Below, piece after piece: positions 43,652-50,460 of a stretch of 64,000 nucleotides of DNA. Made by a program: the position numbers and the translations under genes. The stretch is taken from contig NZ_JABWRE020000001.1 in the NCBI RefSeq assembly GCF_014268815.2, positions 2,547,001 to 2,611,000 of the forward strand. The letters are read 5' to 3'. The stretch is from Pseudomonas urmiensis (GTDB taxonomy: Bacteria; Pseudomonadota; Gammaproteobacteria; Pseudomonadales; Pseudomonadaceae). The notes below the pieces were generated by a model, which did not search any database, was not told the DNA's origin, and saw nothing but the letters and a program-made list of their open reading frames with translations. The stretch's first letter is position 1; the number at the start of each line of letters is the position of its first letter.

Positions 43652-44644
43652 TCAGGACGCCGCCGAAACCTCTTCAGCAGGTTCTTCCCGGCTGGCATAA
43701 CGCTGCGCCAACACCGCACAGACCATCAACTGGATCTGGTGGAACAGCATCAACGGCAAGATCATTGCGCCAATTCCACTGCCAACGAACAGTACCTGCG
43801 CCATCGGCACGCCGGTGGCCAAGCTCTTCTTCGAGCCGGCAAACAGGATCGTGATCTGATCCTCGACATTGAACCCCAGCACCCGTCCCAGCAGTCGCGT
43901 GCCCACCAGCACCACGGCCAACAGAATCCCGCAGACCGCAAACAACCCCGCCAGATGCTGCGCCGACACGGTATGCCAAAGGCCGGTGACCACCGCCTCG
44001 CTGAACGCGGTGTAGACCACCAGCAAAATCGAGCCTTGATCGACCAGTTTCAGCCAGCGTGCATTGCGCTTGACCCAATCACCGATCCAGCGTCGGGCAA
44101 TCTGCCCGGCCACGAACGGCACCAGCAGTTGCAGGGTGATCTTCAGCACCGCATCGAGGCCCGAGCCGGTATCGCCGTCGGCACCAAGCAGCAGCATCAC
44201 CAGCAATGGCGTCAGGAAGATCCCTAACAAGCTGGAAGCGGCCGCGCTGCAGATCGCAGCAGGTATGTTGCCCCGCGCAAGCGAGGTGAAGGCAATCGCC
44301 GACTGCACTGTGGCTGGCAAGGCGCACAGGTACAACACGCCCAGGTACAGCTCGTTGCCCACCAACGGCACGAACAGTGGCTTGAACGCCAGCCCCAGCA
44401 GCGGGAACATCACGAACGTGCAGGAGAACACCAGCAGGTGCAGCCGCCAGTGGCTGGCACCGGCAATGATCGCCTCGCGCGATAGTTTGGCGCCGTGCAG
44501 GAAGAACAGCAGGCCGATGGCCAGGTTGGTCAGCCAGCCGAACATCACCGCGCCCTCGCCTGAGCACGGCAGCACGCTGGCAATCAACACCACCCCAAGC
44601 AGGGCCAAGGTGAAGTTGTCGAATAACATGCGCAAATACTTCAT
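43652..44644 (-). CDS. Bile acid:sodium symporter family (YfeH-like) transporter
   Basis: A 330-residue membrane protein with about ten helices. It shows LASVLPCSGEGA, the FFLHGAKLSREAIIAG block, CALPATVQSAIAFTSLARGN and FAGSKKSLATGVPMAQVLF, as in the SBF-like/YfeH branch. Real cargo is unknown and bile acid is unlikely in this setting. ATG 44644 is chosen within a longer frame. It is divergent from ampC. Confidence 0.9.
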   Translation of the reverse strand: MKYLRMLFDNFTLALLGVVLIASVLPCSGEGAVMFGWLTNLAIGLLFFLHGAKLSREAIIAGASHWRLHLLVFSCTFVMFPLLGLAFKPLFVPLVGNELYLGVLYLCALPATVQSAIAFTSLARGNIPAAICSAAASSLLGIFLTPLLVMLLLGADGDTGSGLDAVLKITLQLLVPFVAGQIARRWIGDWVKRNARWLKLVDQGSILLVVYTAFSEAVVTGLWHTVSAQHLAGLFAVCGILLAVVLVGTRLLGRVLGFNVEDQITILFAGSKKSLATGVPMAQVLFVGSGIGAMILPLMLFHQIQLMVCAVLAQRYASREEPAEEVSAAS

Positions 44645-44767
44645 TCCGGGTTCCGTCTTGTCATTGTGCGAATGCAGACGATAAGGTCTGGCCCTCTTTA
44701 TCGCTAACGCCGGAACCCCTAGCAGTGTCGCCCAACGGACACTGCACGCATCAGGCAAGGAAAACCC

Positions 44768-45919
44768 ATGCGCAATCGCCCCACCCCTCTGCTCATGCTG
44801 GGCCTAGCGCTCTCCCTGAGCAGTGCCCAAGCCCTGGCAGACAACCTGCAATCAAAGGTCGATGCGATCATTGAACCGCTCATGCGCGACCATGCCATTG
44901 CCGGCATGGCAGTGGCGGTGTTCGCCAATGGCCAGGAGCACTACTTCACCTACGGCCTGGCCAACAAGCAAGACCGCCAGCCGGTAAACCGCGAAACACT
45001 GTTCGAAGTCGGCTCGCTGAGCAAGACCTACACCGCCACCCTCGCAGCCCTGGCCAGTGCCGAAGGCAAGCTTGATCTGAACGCCCCTGCCAGTCGCTAC
45101 CAACCGGCCCTGGCGGGTGCGCCACTGGGCAAGGCCAGCGTGCTGGAATTTGGCGCCTACAGTGCCGACTGCCTGCCGTTGCAATTCCCGGATGAGGTCA
45201 CCACCGCTGCCCAGGTGCTGGCGTTCTACCAACAATGGCCACCCCGTAGCGAGCAGGGCACTCAGCGTTGCTATTCAAACCCAAGTCTTGGGCTGTTTGG
45301 CGATCTGGCCGCGCGCGCCCAGCAGCGCCCGTTTGCCGAGTTGATGACGCAAACCGTGCTGCCGCAACTGGGCTTGAAGCACACGTACCTGGCGGTTCCC
45401 GCTGCGGCGCAGGGCCTCTACGCGCAGGGCTACGATGCGCAGGACCGAGCGGTGCGGGTCAATCCTGGACCTTTCGCCGATGAGGCCTACGGCATCAAAA
45501 CCGATGTGGTCGATGCAATGCGCTACGTGCGCCTGCAACTGCAGCCCGAGCGCCTCAGCCCAACGCTCAAGCACGCCATCGCCATCACCCACACCGGCTA
45601 CTTCCAGGTCGGCGCCATGACCCAGGGCCTTGGCTGGGAGCGCTACCCCTACCCGGTCAGCCTCGACACCCTGCGCAAGGGTAATGGCGCAGACTTTGCT
45701 CTCAAGCCCCAGGCTACCCAGCGGCTGCTGCCGGGAAGCCCTGCAGCGCAAGCCGCCTGGTACAACAAGACCGGTTCTACCGCAGGCTTTGGCGCTTACG
45801 TCGCCTTTATCCCATCCAAGGGCATGGGTGTTGCCCTGCTCGCCAACCGCAACTACCCCAACGAGGCCCGGGTGGAGGCTGCATATCGCATCCTCACGCA
45901 GATGCAGGCGCCTGAATAA
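44768..45919 (+). CDS. ampC: Class C beta-lactamase (AmpC)
   Basis: A 383-residue serine beta-lactamase with a signal peptide (cut at QALA-D, residue 24). All three active-site motifs are present: Ser83-Leu-Ser-Lys86, Tyr169-Ser-Asn171 and Lys334-Thr-Gly336. It also shows PLQFPDEV, MTQGLGWE and FGAYVAFIPSKGMG, typical of AmpC. Two cysteines, Cys135 (before LPLQFP) and Cys168 (just before the catalytic Tyr), replace a Gly and a Leu in P. aeruginosa AmpC and could lie close together. No divergent ampR is present, so classical AmpR induction is not encoded here. AAGGAAAACCC precedes the ATG. Confidence 0.93.
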   Translation: MRNRPTPLLMLGLALSLSSAQALADNLQSKVDAIIEPLMRDHAIAGMAVAVFANGQEHYFTYGLANKQDRQPVNRETLFEVGSLSKTYTATLAALASAEGKLDLNAPASRYQPALAGAPLGKASVLEFGAYSADCLPLQFPDEVTTAAQVLAFYQQWPPRSEQGTQRCYSNPSLGLFGDLAARAQQRPFAELMTQTVLPQLGLKHTYLAVPAAAQGLYAQGYDAQDRAVRVNPGPFADEAYGIKTDVVDAMRYVRLQLQPERLSPTLKHAIAITHTGYFQVGAMTQGLGWERYPYPVSLDTLRKGNGADFALKPQATQRLLPGSPAAQAAWYNKTGSTAGFGAYVAFIPSKGMGVALLANRNYPNEARVEAAYRILTQMQAPE

Positions 45920-45983
45920 TCTAGCTTTTAGCGCTGTTCGGGTGCTTCACGCAGGGCGCTGTCGAGAGGATTGTCAGACAAGA

Positions 45984-46009
45984 TGTAGTGAGAAAAAATA
46001 TTCACTACA
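45984..46009. promoter_or_regulatory. Inverted repeat TGTAGTGA-N10-TCACTACA (operator candidate)
   Basis: Perfect 8-base arms (45984-45991 and 46002-46009) around an A/T-only-but-one spacer. It ends six bases before the -35 box of the promoter at 46016, the position of a class II activator site. Confidence 0.6.
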
Positions 46010-46015
46010 AAACTG

Positions 46016-46045
46016 TTGACGACGTGAATCGGCCTTGGGCATGAT
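46016..46045 (+). promoter_or_regulatory. Sigma-70 promoter of the structured leader
   Basis: TTGACG (-35) and CATGAT (-10) are 18 bases apart. Transcription would start near 46052, giving a leader of about 195 bases before the ATG at 46247. Confidence 0.6.
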
Positions 46046-46051
46046 GAAGCC

Positions 46052-46246
46052 GTCTCCCTGATCGGGAGCGGTGGCAAGGGTGTTCCAGACGGCCTGCGCG
46101 GTAACGCAGGCCGTCCGTGGAGAGGGAACTGTCCAAAAGGCAGCGTGAGAAAGCCCCTGTTGCAATGCTGCTGTAGCAGCCTTGGTAGCGCGCTACATGG
46201 GTAGCGCCAAGTGTGAAATCACTCATCGACGGGTAATGGGGGCTTT
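46052..46246 (+). promoter_or_regulatory. Long, highly structured 5' leader RNA (riboregulator candidate)
   Basis: Stems that can be read directly: CTCCC/GGGAG (46054-46068); GTTCC/GGAAC (46082-46086 with 46125-46129) enclosing a perfect 11-base hairpin (46088-46098 with 46105-46115); GCTGC/GCAGC (46167-46180); GCGCTAC/GTAGCGC (46190-46207) extended by CTTG/CAAG. The last two are enclosed by AAAGCCCC (46150-46157) pairing perfectly with GGGGCTTT (46239-46246). That enclosing helix abuts the start codon and covers the G-rich Shine-Dalgarno, so its opening would control translation. I do not match it to any riboswitch class I know. It could also be an independent small RNA. Confidence 0.6.
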
Positions 46247-46579
46247 ATGATGAACTTGAACGACAAACCGACTATCGACCAATTGGCCCAGCTGTTCGCC
46301 GCGCGCAAGGACAGCCTTGACGACCACCTGCTGTGGCTCAGCCAGACCGGCGAGGTACGCCTCGACCGCCTGCCGCCGAACAGCGTCGAAGATCAATTCG
46401 AAGCGGACCTGCCAACCATGCGCGCCCGCTTTAAGGTCTACCGCCGTGGCCAAGGCTACGTCGGCAAGAAAGCCGCCGCCGACACCGAGTTCGTTGGCCG
46501 CGTGCTGCAGACCCTGCAACAAGAATGGCCCGCCGCCCGTGAGCGGCAGGCAGTCAAGGTGATCGACCCACTGAACTGA
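46247..46579 (+). CDS. Conserved hypothetical protein behind structured leader
   Basis: A 110-residue soluble protein (or 109 if the second ATG at 46250 is used, which places GGGGG seven bases upstream). No domain recognised. The N-terminal half is acidic and helical (DQLAQLFAARKDSLDDHLLWLSQTGEVRLD), the C-terminal half basic (RARFKVYRRGQGYVGKKAAA). No signal peptide or membrane segment. It has its own promoter, a 195-base structured leader and a rho-independent terminator, so it is a self-contained, tightly regulated unit. Confidence 0.75.
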   Translation: MMNLNDKPTIDQLAQLFAARKDSLDDHLLWLSQTGEVRLDRLPPNSVEDQFEADLPTMRARFKVYRRGQGYVGKKAAADTEFVGRVLQTLQQEWPAARERQAVKVIDPLN

Positions 46580-46597
46580 GTTGTCCACCGCTACTTG

Positions 46598-46625
46598 AGC
46601 CCGGCCCGCAAAGGCCGGGCTTTTT
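46598..46625 (+). terminator. Rho-independent terminator
   Basis: AGCCCGGCC and GGCCGGGCT form a perfect 9-base stem with loop CGCAAA, followed by TTTTT. It ends the small hypothetical gene's transcript. Confidence 0.9.
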
Positions 46626-46661
46626 CATGGGCGGTTTCGCCGGTTCTGCAACCGCCGTCCT

Positions 46662-46967
46662 TCAGGCCTGAAGCCTAGGCCGCTGCACTTGTGGCAGTGG
46701 CAAGGCGCCGGTGGCCAGCGCCCGCCCCCGCTCGACGCCCCAGACCAGCGCTCGTGTCATGGTCTCGCCTGGACGCGTCGGATGATACTCTTCGTGCAAC
46801 GCGGCACCGTTCTTGGCATACAGCCCCAGGAATAACTGGGTGGCACCCAGGCGTGACAGGCGCACCTGCACATCGATGCTGGTGCCGTCACTGAGTTCTT
46901 CATCGTGGCTGCGACTGTGCAACTGCGCATCGGCCCACTGCCAGTAGGCCTCTTCCCTGATTCGCAT
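46662..46967 (-). CDS. Conserved hypothetical protein
   Basis: A 101-residue soluble protein beginning MRIREEAYWQWADAQLHSRS; ATG 46967 follows GGAGG by ten bases. No domain recognised. The middle (DVQVRLSRLGATQLFLGLYAKNGAALHEEYHP) looks like a small alpha/beta fold, and the end is proline- and arginine-rich. Codon use resembles neighbouring Pseudomonas genes, so it is probably a real lineage gene. Confidence 0.65.
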   Translation of the reverse strand: MRIREEAYWQWADAQLHSRSHDEELSDGTSIDVQVRLSRLGATQLFLGLYAKNGAALHEEYHPTRPGETMTRALVWGVERGRALATGALPLPQVQRPRLQA

Positions 46968-47071
46968 CGAAATCAATCCTCCATTGGCGAAATGCCGCGC
47001 AAGAAGACCACAGCATCGAGTCGCGTGCGAGGGCAACACGCCGATACCATGAGCAGGATCAACAAAGGCAA

Positions 47072-47097
47072 AAAAAACCCCGCCATTGAGCGGGGCG
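47072..47097 (-). terminator. Rho-independent terminator (leftward)
   Basis: Read leftward, GCGGGG stem arms (47080-47085 and 47092-47097) enclose a 6-base loop and are followed by eight T. It ends the 62-residue gene at 47110. Confidence 0.88.
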
Positions 47098-47109
47098 TTG
47101 GCGGTCGGC

Positions 47110-47298
47110 TTACTTCTTGGTCGGCACCCGTGGGGTAAAGCGACCCTTCTTGCTGCGCTGCAGCGACGCAGGCTGCAGCTGCTCCGATTCGTCCAGGGTC
47201 ATGTTGGCAAAGCCCAGGCGAAAAGCCGTCTGGCCGCAACGGACTTGGCTGTTGATCGGGAATGCATCATTCATGTCTTCGAAAAAGGATTCGCTCAT
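47110..47298 (-). CDS. Small conserved hypothetical protein
   Basis: A 62-residue protein starting MSESFFEDMNDAFPINSQVR and ending in a basic tail (RSKKGRFTPRVPTKK). GGAGGGAGACAGGGC precedes the ATG and a clear terminator follows, which supports a real monocistronic gene. No known domain. Confidence 0.72.
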   Translation of the reverse strand: MSESFFEDMNDAFPINSQVRCGQTAFRLGFANMTLDESEQLQPASLQRSKKGRFTPRVPTKK

Positions 47299-47438
47299 GC
47301 CCTGTCTCCCTCCAGAGGTGACCGTGTCGGCAAGCAGCGTACTTGCCTAGATGAACAGCGGCCTGTTGAAGTGAGACTAGCCGGTCATTCTCGGACCGCC
47401 CGGACAAAACCCACGGACCCGACCAGTGGCACATGGCC

Positions 47439-47759
47439 TTACTTCAAACGCACCGCCGTACCGGTGGCAAACACCACGACCATGCCGCCCTGCACCGACG
47501 GCATGCTGATCTCGAAGTCCACGCCTACCACGGCGTCAGCTTGCAACTGACGTGCCCGGGCAATCAGTTCTTCAGTGGCCTGCTCACGCGCCAGCTTCAG
47601 CGCGCCTTCAAGGGTCTGCGAGCGGCCACCGAAAAAGTCGCGAAAGCGTGCGAAGAAATCGCGCACGAAGTTGATGCCCTGCACCGATTCGGCGCTGACC
47701 ACGCCCAGGTATTCAGCGACCGGACGGCCTTCCAGTTGGCTGGTAGTGGAAATGATCAT
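47439..47759 (-). CDS. YbjQ family (DUF74) protein
   Basis: A 106-residue homologue of E. coli YbjQ (107): MIISTTSQLEGRPVAEYLGVVSAESVQGINFVRDFF, ALKLAREQATEELIARARQLQADAVVGVDFE, MVVVFATGTAVRLK. The fold forms pentameric, possibly metal-binding barrels; the function is unknown. GGGAGC precedes ATG 47759. Confidence 0.92.
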   Translation of the reverse strand: MIISTTSQLEGRPVAEYLGVVSAESVQGINFVRDFFARFRDFFGGRSQTLEGALKLAREQATEELIARARQLQADAVVGVDFEISMPSVQGGMVVVFATGTAVRLK

Positions 47760-47851
47760 GTGCGGGCGCTCCCTTGGTTTAGGCAAAAAAAGCGCATGCT
47801 AACAAACCTCGCACCGCCTCCGGGCAAGGTCTGCCGCGTTTTCGTCAGCGC

Positions 47852-48739
47852 TTATTGCGCGCTGGCAGGGCGCAGGCGCTGGCTGATCCGCGGACCGAAC
47901 ACGTTGATCAGCAGCCCCAGCATCACCAACAACGCGCCCCAGCCCTGCATGGCGCTCAGTCGCTCATCCAGCAACCAGGCCGATGAACTCAAGCCCACCA
48001 CCGGCACCAACAGCGAGAAAGGCGCGACCTTGCCCGCAGGGTGACGCGACAGCAGCGTGCTCCACAGGGTGTAGCCGAGCATGGTCGCGGCGTAGGCCAG
48101 AAACGCCAGGGCCAACACCGAGCTCAAGCCGATGTTGCTCAACGCATCAGCCATGCGCTGCGGCCCCTCCAGCCACCAAGACAGCAGCAGAAACGGCAGC
48201 GGCGGAATCAGCCCGCCCCAGACCACCAACGCCACCAGGTTCACCGAACCGAAACGGCGCGTGATGATATTGCCCATACCCCACATGGCACCGCCGCACA
48301 GGGTCAGCAACAGGGCGACGAGCGGCACATGGCTACTGTTCTCGCTGCCGATCAGGGCCAAGCCGCTCGCAGCCACCAACAAGCCGATAAGACTGGCCGG
48401 GCGCAGACGCTCCCCCAGAAACAACGCAGCAAAGCCCAAGGTGAAGAAGGCCTGAGACTGCAACACCAGCGAAGCCAGCCCCGGTGGCATGCCGCTGTCC
48501 ATGGCCTGGAACAGGAAGGCGAACTGACCGAGGGATATCGTTGCGCCATAGGCGATCAGCCAGCGCCAGGGTAAGTCCGGCCGCTTGACCAGCAACACCG
48601 CCGGAAATGCCACCAGCAGAAATCGCAAGGCGCCAAGCAACATGGGCGGCAGGCCGTCGAGGCCGACCTTGATCACCACGAAATTGACTCCCCAGACGAT
48701 GATCACCACCAGGGCAATCAGCAGGTCCTTGAGTGGCAT
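47852..48739 (-). CDS. EamA/DMT family transporter
   Basis: A 295-residue protein with ten membrane helices in two EamA repeats (IVVIIVWGVNFVVIKVGL, AFLFQAMDSGMPPGLASLVLQSQAFFTLGFAALFLGERL; second copy from about 150). Relatives export amino acids or metabolites. It appears as a single gene; a shared upstream region of about 300 bases separates it from the PstS-OmpA gene. Confidence 0.9.
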   Translation of the reverse strand: MPLKDLLIALVVIIVWGVNFVVIKVGLDGLPPMLLGALRFLLVAFPAVLLVKRPDLPWRWLIAYGATISLGQFAFLFQAMDSGMPPGLASLVLQSQAFFTLGFAALFLGERLRPASLIGLLVAASGLALIGSENSSHVPLVALLLTLCGGAMWGMGNIITRRFGSVNLVALVVWGGLIPPLPFLLLSWWLEGPQRMADALSNIGLSSVLALAFLAYAATMLGYTLWSTLLSRHPAGKVAPFSLLVPVVGLSSSAWLLDERLSAMQGWGALLVMLGLLINVFGPRISQRLRPASAQ

Positions 48740-48906
48740 TGCGATTTCCTTCTTCAGGCTGTTCTAGACATATTTCGTTACAGCATAAGGGCTTTTGCTG
48801 GCGCCGGACCGACACAGTTGCGGCCCAGGGTTGCGCAACAGTCTGAGATTGTTCCTCTCTCAAAGGGGGCTGTGCTGGCGGCGCAAGCACACTGAGGCCG
48901 TCGCCC

Positions 48907-48929
48907 GGCAGGTAGCGCGGCTACCTGCC
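48907..48929. other. Perfect 10-base inverted repeat of unknown role
   Basis: GGCAGGTAGC-GCG-GCTACCTGCC lies in the divergent gap 48740-49042. No T-run follows on either side, so it is not a standard terminator. Apart from this and the Pho boxes I see nothing else in that gap. Confidence 0.5.
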
Positions 48930-48965
48930 TGCTCCAGCCCCGCTGGATTACCCGCGGCGCAACCG

Positions 48966-49006
48966 CTGTCATATTGACTGTCATCTAGCGGTCATCCCAC
49001 TGTCGT
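48966..49006 (+). promoter_or_regulatory. Array of four PhoB half-sites (Pho boxes)
   Basis: CTGTCAT at 48966, CTGTCAT at 48978, CGGTCAT at 48989 and CTGTCGT at 49000, at steps of 12, 11 and 11 bases. The 11-base repeat and the CTGTCAT unit are the Pho-box signature. A -10-like TAATCT (49006-49011) abuts the last repeat, as in PhoB-dependent promoters that lack a -35. Confidence 0.85.
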
Positions 49007-49042
49007 AATCTGCGGCGCATCTCTATGCCACAGGTCCCCGGC

Positions 49043-50350
49043 ATGCACCGCCTCTGCGTCTTGCTCTTGTGTCTTCTGCCCCTGCTGGTCTTGGCTGAGC
49101 CGGCGCAGCTGCGTGTGCAAGGCTCCAACACCATCGGCGCGGCGCTGGGTCCAGCGCTGATCCGAGGTATGCTGCAAGCGCAAGGCGCCAGCGCTGTCGA
49201 GCAGGCACCAGGTGCGACGCCTAACGAAACCGATATCACTGCGCGCGATCTCAAGGGCCTGTTGATCCGAGTCGCAATCGCAGCGCATGGCTCGAGCACA
49301 GGGTTTGCCGCGCTAGGCAGTGGCGCTGCCGACCTTGCCGCCGCCTCGCGCCCCATCAGCGAAGCCGAAACCCAGCGCCTGCGGGGACTGGGCGATTTAC
49401 GTAGCCCGGCCCAAGAGCAGGTGATCGGCCTGGACGGCGTTGCGCTGATCGTGCATCCGGACAACCCGCTGGCCAAGCTCACCACCGAGCAACTGGCGCA
49501 GGTGTTCTCAGGCCAGGTGTCGCGCTGGGAGCAGTTAGGCGTGCCCGGCGGGCCGATTCGTCTGTACGCGCGTGACGATCGCTCCGGCACCTTCGAAACC
49601 TTCAAGGCGCTGGTACTGGACACTCACGCCAGCGTGCTGGACAGCCAGGCGCTGCGCTTTGAATCCAGTGAGCAACTGGCGGAGCGGGTCAAGGCTGATC
49701 GCCAGGCGATTGGTTTTAGCAGCCTTGCCGCGGTGCACGGGGCCAAGGTGCTGGCCATCGCCGAGGGCGACGCGCCGGCCCTGTTGCCCAGCCGCGCACT
49801 GGTGGCCAGCGAAGACTATCCGCTGTCGCGGCGATTGTATTTTTACTTGCCCAGCAACCCGCAACCGTTGGCCCGGGCACTGGCCGAGTTTGCGCAGAGC
49901 CCGGCAGGCCAGGCGATTGTCGCTGAACAGGGGTTTGTCTCGCAGCAGGTCAAGGCGCTGACGGTGCCCACGCAAGCGGATATGCCGCCACGCTACCGCA
50001 ACCTGGCCGATGAGGCGCAGCGTCTGACCGTCAATTTTCGCTTTCAGCAAGGCAGTGCCAGCCTCGACAACAAGGCGTTGCGCGATGTGCGGCGGGTGGC
50101 TGATTACCTGCGCCAGACGGGCAAGTTGCACAACAAGACGGTGCTGGTCGGCTTTGGCGACCCCAAGGAGACGCCAGGGCGCGCCGCGCTGCTTTCGCGC
50201 TTGCGGGCGATGGCGGTACGCCGCGAGTTGGCCCGCGATGGCGTGCAGTTCAAGGAGGTGACCGGCATGGGTGATGAACTGCCGGTGGCCGACAACGATC
50301 AGGAACAGGGGCGCCTGCGCAATCGGCGGGTTGAGGTTTGGGTGTATTGA
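49043..50350 (+). CDS. Phosphate-binding (PstS-like) protein with C-terminal OmpA domain
   Basis: A 435-residue exported protein. A signal peptide (cut near residue 18) is followed by a PstS-like binding domain (about 20-285): VQGSNTIGAALGPALI, GADLAAASRPIS, DGVALIVHPDNPLAKLTTEQLAQVFSG and ARDDRSGTFETFK, the last resembling the phosphate-gripping Arg/Ser-Gly-Thr loop. From about 310 comes an OmpA-like peptidoglycan-binding domain (FRFQQGSASLDNKALRDVRRVA to RLRNRRVEVWVY). It probably captures phosphate near the cell wall. ATG 49043 is preferred because the Pho-box promoter would start near 49018, too close to the in-frame ATG at 49025. Confidence 0.85.
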   Translation: MHRLCVLLLCLLPLLVLAEPAQLRVQGSNTIGAALGPALIRGMLQAQGASAVEQAPGATPNETDITARDLKGLLIRVAIAAHGSSTGFAALGSGAADLAAASRPISEAETQRLRGLGDLRSPAQEQVIGLDGVALIVHPDNPLAKLTTEQLAQVFSGQVSRWEQLGVPGGPIRLYARDDRSGTFETFKALVLDTHASVLDSQALRFESSEQLAERVKADRQAIGFSSLAAVHGAKVLAIAEGDAPALLPSRALVASEDYPLSRRLYFYLPSNPQPLARALAEFAQSPAGQAIVAEQGFVSQQVKALTVPTQADMPPRYRNLADEAQRLTVNFRFQQGSASLDNKALRDVRRVADYLRQTGKLHNKTVLVGFGDPKETPGRAALLSRLRAMAVRRELARDGVQFKEVTGMGDELPVADNDQEQGRLRNRRVEVWVY

Positions 50351-50366
50351 CGTGGGTTGCCATAGT

Positions 50367-50442
50367 GGCCTCATCGCGGGGCAAGCCCGCTGCCACGCAA
50401 CTGTGCGTATCCGTGGGAGCGGGCTTGCCCCGCGATGAGGCC
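50367..50442. repeat. Inverted REP pair
   Basis: GGCCTCATCGCGGGGCAAGC plus CCGCTGCCAC faces its inverse GTGGGAGCGGGCTTGCCCCG plus CGATGAGGCC. It lies between the convergent PstS-OmpA and receptor genes. Confidence 0.9.
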
Positions 50443-50460
50443 GGTATTGCCCGGCTCAGC

